DNA of 64,000 nucleotides, from NCBI RefSeq assembly GCF_000517445.1, contig NZ_CP006965.1, positions 1,774,681 through 1,838,680 of the forward strand, read 5' to 3'. The DNA comes from Thermococcus paralvinellae (GTDB lineage: Archaea > Methanobacteriota_B > Thermococci > Thermococcales > Thermococcaceae). The notes beneath the pieces were generated by a model, which had not been told where the DNA came from, searched no databases, and was given only the letters and a program-made list of their open reading frames with translations. Made by a program: the position numbers and the translations under genes. Position 1 is the first letter of the stretch, and each line of letters opens with the position of its first letter. Shown one piece after another: positions 51,892-60,366 of this stretch.

Positions 51892-53019
51892 ATGGAGACG
51901 CTACTAATAATAGCACTAATGCTTGCTACTGCAAAACTTTTCGGGTGGATATTTGAAAAGCTGGGCCAACCGGTTGTACTTGGTCAGGTTCTTGGGGGCC
52001 TTGTAATTGGAATCTTTGCTGAGAGTAATGAAATAATTCGTGAATTTGCGAACCTTGGAGTTCTTCTCCTTCTGTTCTTAGCAGGTATTGAGAGTGATTT
52101 AAGTGAATTTAAAAGAGTTGGGAAGCCAAGTATGTTCGTTGCAGGAGTAGGAGTGGCTGTTGCGTTCCTATTTGGATTTCTTGTGGCTCTTCCTTTTGTT
52201 GAATTTCATGAAGCTCTTTTATACGGCGCAATAATGACTCCCACTAGTGTTAGCATAACCGTTAGAGTCTTAATGGAGCTAAGAAGACTGAGAACAAAAG
52301 AGGGTACAACTATTTTAGCGGCAGCTGTTGTTGATGATGTTTTGGGAATACTAATTTTAACTATTATCATCTCCTTATTGAGGGAGGGTAGCATCCATTA
52401 TGATGCAATCGTTGAGATTCTCATTGAAGTTACTGGATTTCTTGCAGTTTTCTTGTATTTAGGACCTGTGCTGGCAGAAAAAGTTTTTAGAAAGATCTCT
52501 CGCATAGACTTGCCAGAGGCCACGACAACTTTTGCAATCGTTTTCTTGATACTCTTCGCTTATTTAGCTGAGCATTTGAATTTGGCCTCTATTCTTGGAG
52601 CATATATGGTTGGCCTTACTATTGGACAAACGAATTATAGGAAACAGGTGGAAAATCCAGTTAATACCCTAGGATACTCCTTGTTCATACCTTTATTCTT
52701 TGTAGAGGTTGGTATGAGAATTGATCTGGGCTATATAATTCACGCTGGATTTTTTGCTGTAATTTATTCAGTTGCAGCTATCCTTAGCAAAATTCTTGGA
52801 TGTGGCCTTGGTGCTTATTTAGGCGGCTTTGACCCGAAGGCTTCTTTAAGAATCGGAGTTGGCATGATTCCAAGATTGGGGGTTGAGCTGGCTATGTTGG
52901 CAATAGCAATGACAAGCGGTGTAATTGGTGCAGATGCATTAACAGTTGCAATTTTTATGGTGTTCGTGACGACCATAATAACCCCACCGTTGTTGAAGTG
53001 GGTTTACAGCAGAGAATGA
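51892..53019 (+). CDS. Cation:proton antiporter (CPA2 family), second of a pair
   Basis: A 375-residue paralogue of the previous gene, with LGQPVVLGQVLGGLVIG, GAIMTPTSVSITVRVLMEL and AAAVVDDVLGILIL at the same places. The tandem pair may form a heterodimer, as such antiporters act as dimers, or exchange different ions. The gene closes the CBS-antiporter operon; the following 150 bases up to the tRNA hold no clear signal other than AT-rich spacer. Confidence 0.93.
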   Translation: METLLIIALMLATAKLFGWIFEKLGQPVVLGQVLGGLVIGIFAESNEIIREFANLGVLLLLFLAGIESDLSEFKRVGKPSMFVAGVGVAVAFLFGFLVALPFVEFHEALLYGAIMTPTSVSITVRVLMELRRLRTKEGTTILAAAVVDDVLGILILTIIISLLREGSIHYDAIVEILIEVTGFLAVFLYLGPVLAEKVFRKISRIDLPEATTTFAIVFLILFAYLAEHLNLASILGAYMVGLTIGQTNYRKQVENPVNTLGYSLFIPLFFVEVGMRIDLGYIIHAGFFAVIYSVAAILSKILGCGLGAYLGGFDPKASLRIGVGMIPRLGVELAMLAIAMTSGVIGADALTVAIFMVFVTTIITPPLLKWVYSRE

Positions 53020-53169
53020 AACAAATTTTAGAAAGTCTGATTGAGTGATAATTAGTTTAAGTCTCTTAATGTGGTTTCTGTTCTTTTTGCTCTTGTTAAG
53101 AATCCACTCTCAAGAAAAGCACTGAAAAAAGGATAAACGAACTTTGATTAAACTTTTTAGAAAAGTTTG

Positions 53170-53247
53170 TGGTGCGGTGGCCGGGATTTGAACCCGGGTC
53201 ACCGGCTTGGGAGGCCGGTGTCCTAGACCAGGCTAGACTACCACCGC
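53170..53247 (-). tRNA. tRNA-Gly (anticodon CCC), CCA encoded
   Basis: The coding strand reads GCGGTGG acceptor, a D-arm with GTCTAGCCTGG, the anticodon arm CCGGC CTCCCAA GCCGG with CCC, then a T-arm CCGGG TTCAAAT CCCGG, and CCACCGC A CCA. All stems pair perfectly. The terminal CCA is encoded. No intron is present. It lies in opposite orientation to the antiporter operon. Confidence 0.97.
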
Positions 53248-53282
53248 TCAACAATAAATAAAGAAAAGGGTATTTAAAAGCT

Positions 53283-53708
53283 TTACTTAAGCTTCTCTAA
53301 AATAATTGCAGGACAGACTTTTACAACACCATCGATTTTGCCTATTTTGTTTGAAATTATATCAGCCAAATCTTCTCCATCCTTTGCCCATATTTCTGCC
53401 ATTATCATGTGGTCTCCACTGGTTAAGTAGAGCTCTTTGACGAAGTCAAATTCTTTGAGTTTGTTTGCAACCTCAAATATCTTTTCAGGGCGTGTATCAA
53501 CCCCAGTTATGCTGACCAAGCTGTATCCCAGCTTAGCCGGATCAACTTTAACTGTGTAGCCTTTAATGATTCCCGCTTCCTCCAAAGCCTTAACTCTTTT
53601 TCTCACAGCAGTCTCGCTAATCCCAAGGACTTTTGCAATTTCGGTAAATGGTGTTCTTGCATCCTTAGTAAGCATTTCTATTATAATTCTATCTCTTTCA
53701 TCTATCAA
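53283..53708 (-). CDS. Lrp/AsnC-family transcriptional regulator
   Basis: A 141-residue feast/famine regulator. The N-terminal helix-turn-helix is clear ([20 protein letters not shown], then [17 protein letters not shown]), followed by the RAM ligand-binding domain ([39 protein letters not shown]). Such proteins bind amino acids and control metabolic genes as octamers. The gene is monocistronic with AT-rich sequence upstream. Confidence 0.95.
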   Translation of the reverse strand: MIDERDRIIIEMLTKDARTPFTEIAKVLGISETAVRKRVKALEEAGIIKGYTVKVDPAKLGYSLVSITGVDTRPEKIFEVANKLKEFDFVKELYLTSGDHMIMAEIWAKDGEDLADIISNKIGKIDGVVKVCPAIILEKLK

Positions 53709-53776
53709 CTTTCCTCACCTCATGATTAATTTAACAAATCTAACATATTAACTTTTTGAACTTTTTGGTTTCAAAA

Positions 53777-55030
53777 TCAAACATTTAATTTTAATTTTGT
53801 TACTACCTCTATGTGGGGAGTATGGGGAAACATGTCGAGGCCAATTATTTCCTCGATTTTATAGGCTTCATTAAGCTCTTCTAGGTTTTTAGCGAGTGTT
53901 TTAGGATTGCATGAAACATAAACAATTGTTTCTGGCTTATCTCTGAGTATCTTCCGTATGAGCTTTGGATGAAGCCCTGCTCTTGGGGGATCTACTATTA
54001 GAGTATCGTATTCTTTGAGATTCTCAACATCTTTGTCTTCCCCAACATAAAACCTAGCATTAACATTGTTAATCTCAACATTTCGTTTTGCCATTTCAAC
54101 TGCAAATGGATTAATTTCGATTCCTTCGACATTAAATCCCCTTTTTGCCAAATAAATCCCAAACGTTCCAACGCCAGAATATAGATCAAGCACCTTTTCA
54201 CCATCTGCAAATTCGGCTACTTTTTTTACAAGAGTTACAGCCTGATAGGAATTTGTTTGGAAAAAGCTGTTTGGATGGATGAGATATACAACATCGTCAA
54301 GCTTCTCTCTTATGAACTCATTGCCCCAGAACTTTCTTGGTTCTCCATAAGAAACATCGCTTTTTAACGCATTAATGCTCCAGTATATTGAATCTGCAAA
54401 GTCAAAATACTCTGATACTTCTTCTGGGAGAGATCCTTCATTTGTGACGAGATTCACCATAAATTCACTCGTGAATTTGCCCTCTCTCATAACGATGTAC
54501 CTCATGAACCCTTCACTTTTTTCTAAGTTCCATGGTTCAAGATTATAATCTTCTATGAACTCTCTTAACGCCTTTAGTGCCCTTTCACTTTTATCTCCAA
54601 AGACTTCGCATTTTTCTATATCAATAACATCCCACCAAGTGCCTTTTCTTCTAAACCCTATTCCTCTTGTAGAAATGACAACATCAATTCTGTTTCTGTG
54701 TCCATAAATCTTTGGAGAAGGCAGTACTTCAATATGAAATCCGAGAATTTTCTCTAGTTTTTCTTCCTTGAACTTTATTTGCTCCTTATATGCTAGGTGC
54801 TGTAATATACAGCCTCCGCATTTTCCAAAGTACTTACATTTTGGTTCAACTCTTAAGGGAGAAAATTCAATTATATCATAATCATGGGCAATAAACATTT
54901 TCTTTTTTCTGTGCCACTTTCTGATTTCAACTACATCGCCAACAGCCGTAAAAGGAACGTAGATTTTTCTTTTACCGACTCTTGCAACTCCAAATCCCTC
55001 TTCACTCAGCTTTTTGATTTCTGTTCTCAT
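53777..55030 (-). CDS. RNA (uracil-C5) methyltransferase, TrmA/RlmD family
   Basis: A 417-residue enzyme that makes 5-methyluridine. It has an N-terminal TRAM domain, three clustered Cys (Cys65, Cys71, Cys74 in CKYFGKCGGC) that with a later one hold a 4Fe-4S cluster, the SAM motif VLDLYSGVGTFGIYLAK, and the catalytic Cys in YVSCNPKTLAKNL after DPPRAGLHP. Two such archaeal enzymes are known, one for tRNA U54 and one for 23S rRNA; sequence by eye does not separate them. In the tRNA case it would produce the substrate for the TtuA enzymes here. Confidence 0.92.
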   Translation of the reverse strand: MRTEIKKLSEEGFGVARVGKRKIYVPFTAVGDVVEIRKWHRKKKMFIAHDYDIIEFSPLRVEPKCKYFGKCGGCILQHLAYKEQIKFKEEKLEKILGFHIEVLPSPKIYGHRNRIDVVISTRGIGFRRKGTWWDVIDIEKCEVFGDKSERALKALREFIEDYNLEPWNLEKSEGFMRYIVMREGKFTSEFMVNLVTNEGSLPEEVSEYFDFADSIYWSINALKSDVSYGEPRKFWGNEFIREKLDDVVYLIHPNSFFQTNSYQAVTLVKKVAEFADGEKVLDLYSGVGTFGIYLAKRGFNVEGIEINPFAVEMAKRNVEINNVNARFYVGEDKDVENLKEYDTLIVDPPRAGLHPKLIRKILRDKPETIVYVSCNPKTLAKNLEELNEAYKIEEIIGLDMFPHTPHIEVVTKLKLNV

Positions 55031-55141
55031 GAATGTGGCTCAGTTGTGCGGTTTTATAAATCTTTGTTTTTGAATGATTGGCGAATTTTGTCCAGTAATC
55101 TTTATTAGAATGGTGTGCAGAAAATAATATGGTGTTTCTGT

Positions 55142-55357
55142 ATGCGTAGGAGGGATTATATATACAAGCTTTTAGTTGTGAAGAAAAAAGCCGTAACTTT
55201 GCAAAAATTAAGTGAAGAGTTGGAGACACCCATGCCCAAACTTCTTCAGACTCTTAAAAGCTTAGAATCTGATGGATTGGTAGAGGTTTTCTATGGCCAA
55301 GAAAAGGCTACAATCATGGTTAGAGCTAAAACCCTTGATGATTACATTGAAACTTAA
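55142..55357 (+). CDS. Small winged-helix DNA-binding protein
   Basis: About 71 residues. The winged-helix pattern is YIYKLLVVKKKAVTLQKLSEEL, then PMPKLLQTLKSLESDGLVEVFYGQEKA. ATG 55142 after GGTGT is chosen over 55115. It resembles small transcriptional or DNA-associated proteins of Thermococcales; the target is unknown. It lies alone and is followed by about 140 bases of AT-rich sequence without features. Confidence 0.7.
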   Translation: MRRRDYIYKLLVVKKKAVTLQKLSEELETPMPKLLQTLKSLESDGLVEVFYGQEKATIMVRAKTLDDYIET

Positions 55358-55497
55358 TCCTTACCCTTCCGTTTTTAAATTATTCTTTGCTAGCTATTTG
55401 ATAAAAGCAAATTGGGACTGCACCAAGTTTAGGGTCATCAACTTTGTCAAATTGAAAAAACTTTTAAAAAGAATTAAACAAAAAAGCGTTTAAAAGC

Positions 55498-57183
55498 CTA
55501 ACGCTTTCCAGCTTTCATTCTCTCTTGTAACTCATATAGCTGTGCAATCCTTTCTAAAGTGTCAGCATCTTCTGGGCTTTTATCATCTCTCAAGGCAACA
55601 TATCTCGGAAATCTCAGTGCAAAGCCGCTCTCGTACTTTGGGCTCTTTTGAATCTCTTGATATGTAACTTCAATTACTACTTTGGGCTCTATTTCCACGA
55701 ATTTTCCTTTCTCTTTCTTTATGAGAGGCTTAAGCATTTTTGTGAACTCAATTAAGTCTTCATCTGTAAATCCGCTACCCACTTTTCCAACTGGGACGAA
55801 AGTCCCAGTGCCAGGGTCGTAAGCACCAAGTAGGAAAGAGCTTAAGACATGTGCTCTTCTTCCTTCTCCCCATTCTGCTCCAATGATTACTAAATCAAGG
55901 TTTTCCATGGTTGGTTTGATCTTGAGCCACTTTTTACCTCTGTTACCTGGCTCGTAAACAGCATCTAAACGCTTAGCCATCAAGCCTTCATGTCCCATGT
56001 CGAGGGCTTTATGATAAAATTCCTCAGCTTCCTCTGGGCTTTTGGTTATCAAGTTCTCTGCAACTTTAATCCACTGATTAGCTTCAACTATGCTCTCCAA
56101 TTTCTTGCGGCGCTCGATAAAAGGAGTATCAATTAAGCTCTCTCCATCAACATAAAGAACGTCGAACAAGTTAAGCTCCAGCGGTATTTTCTCAATCATC
56201 TCTTGGATGTTGTATTTTCTCCTGAATCTTCTCAAGACGTACTGGAACGGTCTTGGCCTTCCTCCCTCTCCAACTGCTACAAGTTCTCCTTCAACTATGG
56301 CTTTTTCTGGTTTTATGCTCTTCCTTATCCTCTCAACGACTTCTGGAATCGACTTTGTAACGTTCTCCAGTCTTCTGGAATAGATAATCACTTTATCTCC
56401 ATCTTTGTGGACCTGAACTCTCGCGCCGTCATATTTAATTTCAAACTCTGCTTCGCCTCCCATCTCGATTAAAGCTTCTCTAACACTAGCAGCCATCTGG
56501 GCAAGCATCGGCTTTATTGGCTTTCCAATCTGGATTGTGACCTTGGATAATCCTTCATTTCCCTCAAGCCTGGCTATTTTTGTAACAAACCCAAAGTCGC
56601 TTGTTAGCATGTAAGCTCTCTCAACAAGCTCTGGCTTCACTCTAAATGCTTCGGCTATTGCATCCCTCAAAAGTCCTTCTGCAACACCTGTTCTCATTGT
56701 TCCGAGGATTGTCCTTGCCAAATACTTTCCTTCAATCGGTTCAGCATCCATGAAGAGGTTTGCAAGATATTTAAGCTTCCTATCTTGGCTTCCTTCCCCT
56801 GTAGTTTCTGCAACTTTTACAAGAGTTTTGTAAACTCTCTTTATTGTCAAAGGCTGTCCAAAAAAGCTCTTCTGTTTTCTTTTTTGAAGGGCTAACGCAA
56901 CGCTCTCACCCAAATCACCAGTGTCTTTTACTGAATTCTCTATCCACTCCGCATTAATGCCGGTTGCCATTGCGACTGCTTTAATAAGAAGCTTTTCACC
57001 AACACCTAATTCTCTTTCGTCCCAATCTGGAAAAACCTTTCCTAGAATGAGATAGGGCACAATCTCTAAGAGCTCCTCATCTTCAACTTTCTTGAGAAAA
57101 TCAGCGACAAACCTTGTTTTTAAAGTTTTGAGTGTTGTTTTTTCCAGTCTTCTATATAGCTCGGCCAACTCTTTGTACAGCAT
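55498..57183 (-). CDS. lig: ATP-dependent DNA ligase
   Basis: Replicative and repair ligase of 561 residues, the standard length for Thermococcales. The adenylated lysine is Lys250 in [17 protein letters not shown], with motif Ia [10 protein letters not shown], motif [11 protein letters not shown], motif IV EGLMAKR and motif V WLKIKPT. The N-terminal DNA-binding domain is complete. Its upstream region of 41 bases connects to the pantoate kinase gene, so the two may be transcribed together. Confidence 0.97.
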   Translation of the reverse strand: MLYKELAELYRRLEKTTLKTLKTRFVADFLKKVEDEELLEIVPYLILGKVFPDWDERELGVGEKLLIKAVAMATGINAEWIENSVKDTGDLGESVALALQKRKQKSFFGQPLTIKRVYKTLVKVAETTGEGSQDRKLKYLANLFMDAEPIEGKYLARTILGTMRTGVAEGLLRDAIAEAFRVKPELVERAYMLTSDFGFVTKIARLEGNEGLSKVTIQIGKPIKPMLAQMAASVREALIEMGGEAEFEIKYDGARVQVHKDGDKVIIYSRRLENVTKSIPEVVERIRKSIKPEKAIVEGELVAVGEGGRPRPFQYVLRRFRRKYNIQEMIEKIPLELNLFDVLYVDGESLIDTPFIERRKKLESIVEANQWIKVAENLITKSPEEAEEFYHKALDMGHEGLMAKRLDAVYEPGNRGKKWLKIKPTMENLDLVIIGAEWGEGRRAHVLSSFLLGAYDPGTGTFVPVGKVGSGFTDEDLIEFTKMLKPLIKKEKGKFVEIEPKVVIEVTYQEIQKSPKYESGFALRFPRYVALRDDKSPEDADTLERIAQLYELQERMKAGKR

Positions 57184-57224
57184 AACTCACCACCATAAAA
57201 AATAGGGAGTTGATGGATAAAAGC

Positions 57225-58130
57225 TTACCCTATCCATCTCCCAACCTTTGGCTTTTCATTGTAAATTCCGCAGATGGGGTAGTTGTCTATAGAGAGATCT
57301 CTAAGTTTTTCTTGAACTCTAGGCAGTTCTTCTTCCCTTAAAAGGGCAAAAAGACTTTTTCCAAGCATAACCATGGAAGAAGGCAGTTTTATCAACTTGT
57401 CAATTTCTTTTGCTATCTCTAGCAGTTCCCCGTTTAGAAGACCTGTATTTTCGGCAAAGTCCCTTGCGAGATGCATAAGGTTTTCGGGAGTGGGGTTTTT
57501 GAGGAGTTTTCCTAGGGCTTTTTGCCCTTCTTTTTCTATTGCCTTTACAACATCACTATCGAGAACTTCTCTTGTCGATAATCTTCCAAGAGGAATTGTG
57601 AGAACTTTGTATTCCTCGGAAAATATATTATCGACAACACCAATTCCAGGAGCTCCGGCTTTTATCCTAATCTCAATTCCTCCATGTACTTGAGCAATTA
57701 CATCCCCTAAGCCACCCTTATTAAGGACTTCGTGCTTGTGGGCTATTTGTGCCGCTTGAAGGAATGTTTTATTCTTGAAATAGTATCCCAAAGCTAAAGC
57801 TGTTCCCAAAGCTCCACCAGCGCTGTTGCCGAAGCCATGTCCATTCGGGAAGTCAAAATACTGCCAGATTTCTACATCTCCCTCGAATTCTTGGGGGATT
57901 ATCTCTTCAGCGACAGAATAACTGATGAATGCTTGTTCTTTTTTAACTGGTTCCCCATTGAATGCAACGTGAATATGCCTCTCTAATCCGCTTTCGATGC
58001 TCACAAAAACATTGGTGCCTTTTGTCAAGTTAATCCCCGCTCCAAGAGAGCCAGCAAAAAGGGGATTTTCATTGAACCTAGGCACAAAGAACGCTGTTAT
58101 ATGTGCTGGAATGAAAGCTCTAATTAGCAT
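57225..58130 (-). CDS. Pantoate kinase (GHMP superfamily)
   Basis: A 301-residue archaeal enzyme phosphorylating pantoate on the way to coenzyme A. Start MLIRAFIPAHITAFFVPRFN and the GHMP ATP loop GHGFGNSAGGALGTALALGYY (residues ~93-112) are typical, along with the C-terminal GPW-like substrate area and SMVMLGKSLFAL. Together with the MfnA decarboxylase at 36609-37769 it covers part of CoA synthesis. It lies four bases downstream of the restriction enzyme gene. Confidence 0.92.
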   Translation of the reverse strand: MLIRAFIPAHITAFFVPRFNENPLFAGSLGAGINLTKGTNVFVSIESGLERHIHVAFNGEPVKKEQAFISYSVAEEIIPQEFEGDVEIWQYFDFPNGHGFGNSAGGALGTALALGYYFKNKTFLQAAQIAHKHEVLNKGGLGDVIAQVHGGIEIRIKAGAPGIGVVDNIFSEEYKVLTIPLGRLSTREVLDSDVVKAIEKEGQKALGKLLKNPTPENLMHLARDFAENTGLLNGELLEIAKEIDKLIKLPSSMVMLGKSLFALLREEELPRVQEKLRDLSIDNYPICGIYNEKPKVGRWIG

Positions 58131-58134
58131 GGGC

Positions 58135-59103
58135 TCACCTCACTCTGTAGCTAAACACGAGGAATTCTCCATCATTCTGGTGATTTATTGTGAAGATTTT
58201 TATTGGCAACTTGCTTTCTTCTATAATTTCCCTTGTAATTTTTGATTCGCTGTCAGCTTTAATAACCAAATTCAGTGTCCTTGAAGGTATATTGTATTTC
58301 TCCCAATGAGGATTGCCCTCATTTTTAGCTTCTGCCATTATCCTCAATCTTGGTTTTATTGAAGCTTTAGGTATATCTTGAGAAAACGAAATCAAGCTGT
58401 GGTCTGTTAGATATTGAAACACTTGACTGGCATTTTCTTTGACTGTATCTGGAATATGGTATTCTTTAGCATGTTTGTTGAAGATATTCTGGAACATTAA
58501 TGAAATTAACTTCTCTTCGGGAATCGTTTCAAAAAATGCTCCATCAACGATAGAAACTTTGATTTTGCTTTTATCTGTCTTATGTGTCCTTATTAGATAG
58601 AAACATTTTCGTTTGTATGTTTTCCACAGTGGATCACTTGAATTTTTATCAAATATTTCTGCGATTTTTATCACTATCTTGCCTTTTGAACCATTTAATC
58701 TTTCGATTTCTTTCAATGTTTTGTATTCTGTTGGAATTGTGGAATTAAAAGAGGCAATACCCCCTCCTTTGCTATCCTTTAGCTCTAATATCTCTCCTCC
58801 TATAAGCTGATTATCTTGGGATATAGATTTGAACATAAAGTCTGGGAATGCTTGTGAGTCAGTGTAAAGGTCTTTAATTTTTAGTTTTCTCTTTAGTACC
58901 TCTTCAGAATATATTTGCTTCAAATCCTGCCAGATGTCAAAACCAAGTTTATTTGCGGTTTTTCTTCCATCAACATAAGCTAAATTAGAAAAAGAAGATG
59001 TAAGAACAATTTTTTCCAACTCATCATATAAGCTGATTTTCTTCGATTCTAGTAACTCTACCATCTTTAAGAACGTTCTTACTATGTTGGGATAACTCAA
59101 CAT
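58135..59103 (-). CDS. Putative type II restriction endonuclease (PD-(D/E)XK-like)
   Basis: A 322-residue protein directly after a DNA methyltransferase. A PD-(D/E)XK core is suggested by PDFMFKSISQDNQLIGGEIL then ELKDSKGGG (Asp, Glu, x, Lys) at about residues 87-120. No other family trait is seen, as usual for restriction enzymes. The start is uncertain: ATG 59103, TTG 59106 or ATG 59064; each overlaps the methyltransferase frame. The cognate methylase and gene order support the call. Confidence 0.75.
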   Translation of the reverse strand: MLSYPNIVRTFLKMVELLESKKISLYDELEKIVLTSSFSNLAYVDGRKTANKLGFDIWQDLKQIYSEEVLKRKLKIKDLYTDSQAFPDFMFKSISQDNQLIGGEILELKDSKGGGIASFNSTIPTEYKTLKEIERLNGSKGKIVIKIAEIFDKNSSDPLWKTYKRKCFYLIRTHKTDKSKIKVSIVDGAFFETIPEEKLISLMFQNIFNKHAKEYHIPDTVKENASQVFQYLTDHSLISFSQDIPKASIKPRLRIMAEAKNEGNPHWEKYNIPSRTLNLVIKADSESKITREIIEESKLPIKIFTINHQNDGEFLVFSYRVR

Positions 59104-59962
59104 CAAAGAGTGTTTTTTGTTTAGGGATTTTTAAAGGTTTTTCAGGCATTGGCCAGATTTTGTCTAAATTTTCCGTAAATCTGTAGTACTCTCTGTATCT
59201 GCTTACATCATCAGCTTTTCTAAGCTTTGCAAGTCTCTTCTTAATGACTTCTACATAATGAGGATCGATTTCAATCCCAACATAGTGTCTTTTAAGTTGC
59301 TTTGCGACAACTAACGTTGTTCCTGTTCCTGCAAATGGATCCAGAACTAAATCTCCAGGCATTGTTGAAGATAAGATAATCCTTAAAAGTAACGCCACTG
59401 GAGACTGTTGTAAATGAATTCTCTTTCCACTTTCATCTCTAAGAGGTTCATCACCAGCAAAATATCCAGATGTGAGTTCTCTTATGTCATCCCAAACGTC
59501 TGTAAGATACATACCATTTTCTCTTGGATATTTGTGCCATGGGGCTAGTGGATAGTCAACTCTCAGCTTGTTGAATACTCTCGGCTTTTTTCCTTTAGTG
59601 GCAAATGCTATTATCTGATATGCTTTATTGAACCGGTATCTTTGTGGTACCGCAGATGCCATTTTTTTCCATATTATCAAGTTCTGAAGAGTCCAACCTG
59701 TTTCTCTAAGAATTCTCAAGACCCATTCCGTGTTTTTCTCTCTTTGCATGAAATAAATTGCTCCCCCTTTTTCAGTGACGTTGTAGATTTCTCTTACAAC
59801 TTCCTTCATCCAGTTCCAATATTCTTCTTCGCTTAAATTATCATTAAAGAAGCGGTATTCTTTCCCCTGATTAAATGGGGGATCGAGAAAGCTTAAATGA
59901 ACTCCTTTAAGTTTGGGTATCCATTCCAAGCAATCTCCCAGAATTATCTCATCAATGATCAT
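59024..59962 (-). CDS. DNA methyltransferase of a type II restriction-modification system
   Basis: A 312-residue beta-class methyltransferase. The catalytic motif IV DPPFNQG comes first (residues ~26-32) and the SAM motif LDPFAGTGTTLVVAKQ near residues 208-223 after it, the beta order. DPPF points to N6-adenine methylation. Target-recognition sequence lies between. ATG 59962 after GGGTGAT is preferred to 59980. It overlaps the small gene upstream by 11 bases and the endonuclease gene downstream by about 80 bases. Specificity unknown. Confidence 0.92.
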   Translation of the reverse strand: MIIDEIILGDCLEWIPKLKGVHLSFLDPPFNQGKEYRFFNDNLSEEEYWNWMKEVVREIYNVTEKGGAIYFMQREKNTEWVLRILRETGWTLQNLIIWKKMASAVPQRYRFNKAYQIIAFATKGKKPRVFNKLRVDYPLAPWHKYPRENGMYLTDVWDDIRELTSGYFAGDEPLRDESGKRIHLQQSPVALLLRIILSSTMPGDLVLDPFAGTGTTLVVAKQLKRHYVGIEIDPHYVEVIKKRLAKLRKADDVSRYREYYRFTENLDKIWPMPEKPLKIPKQKTLFDVELSQHSKNVLKDGRVTRIEENQLI

Positions 59963-60227
59963 TGCTATCACCCATTTCATCTAATAATTCAAAAAACTCT
60001 TTATCATATTGGGGATTAAATTCCGGGTATGTTTCTCGAACAACTTTGATTGCATATTTTAGGCACTCTTCTTTGTTCTTAAATTTTGGCTTTTTCCCTA
60101 AACTGTTAAGTCTAGCATTCCAGTAGATCATTCTTAGCATATTTTGAGCCTCATCTCCTCGTGGTATATGCTTCAATTCTTCTTTCACTATCTCTCTTAT
60201 CTCCTTGAGTTTTTGCACTCCGTTCAT
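59952..60227 (-). CDS. Small protein leading the restriction-modification operon
   Basis: A 91-residue, mainly helical, charged protein (LKEIREIVKEELKHIPRGDE; NKEECLKYAIKVVRETYPEF). It has no helix-turn-helix of the C-protein type and no recognised family. ATG 60227 lies 26 bases from the TATA element centre, so its mRNA would be leaderless. It overlaps the methyltransferase by 11 bases. A regulatory or subunit role is likely only by position. Confidence 0.65.
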   Translation of the reverse strand: MNGVQKLKEIREIVKEELKHIPRGDEAQNMLRMIYWNARLNSLGKKPKFKNKEECLKYAIKVVRETYPEFNPQYDKEFFELLDEMGDSNDH

Positions 60228-60229
60228 GG

Positions 60230-60259
60230 TAGATAGATAGGTAGGTAGATATATAAATC
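60230..60259 (-). repeat. Tetranucleotide repeats between TATA box and start of the R-M operon
   Basis: TAGA TAGA TAGG TAGG TAGA (60230-60249) directly precedes the TATA element (ATATATAAA, 60249-60257; coding strand TTTATATAT). A gain or loss of one unit would change the TATA-to-ATG distance by four bases and so alter expression of a leaderless operon. This is like phase-variation repeats known from bacterial R-M systems, but is a guess here. Confidence 0.6.
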
Positions 60260-60336
60260 TTTTGGAAATATGAGGAAGGGCGTGGGAGACGTAGTTTCCC
60301 CAGTAGTAGAAAAGAAGGGGAGAAAGTCAGAGAGAA

Positions 60337-60358
60337 GGAGGGGAATTCTTTCCCCTCC
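60337..60358 (-). terminator. Strong hairpin after the NhaC gene
   Basis: GGAGGGGAA, loop TTCT, TTCCCCTCC pair in a nine-base stem, nine bases after the NhaC stop codon (60367) on the transcribed strand. It could end or protect the NhaC mRNA before the R-M promoter begins. Archaeal termination relies more on U-runs, and the following tract is only CTTCTCTC-like. Confidence 0.5.
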
Positions 60359-60366
60359 GTCTTCTA

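Noticed and set aside
55358-55497. Extension or extra gene after the small winged-helix protein
   Set aside because: A 66-codon frame overlaps it in another frame, lacks a ribosome site and has lysine-rich, low-complexity sequence.
60228-60250. TAGA/TAGG repeats as a CRISPR or attachment site
   Set aside because: Units are four bases without spacers, no cas genes or integrase are near, and the position fits promoter spacing instead.
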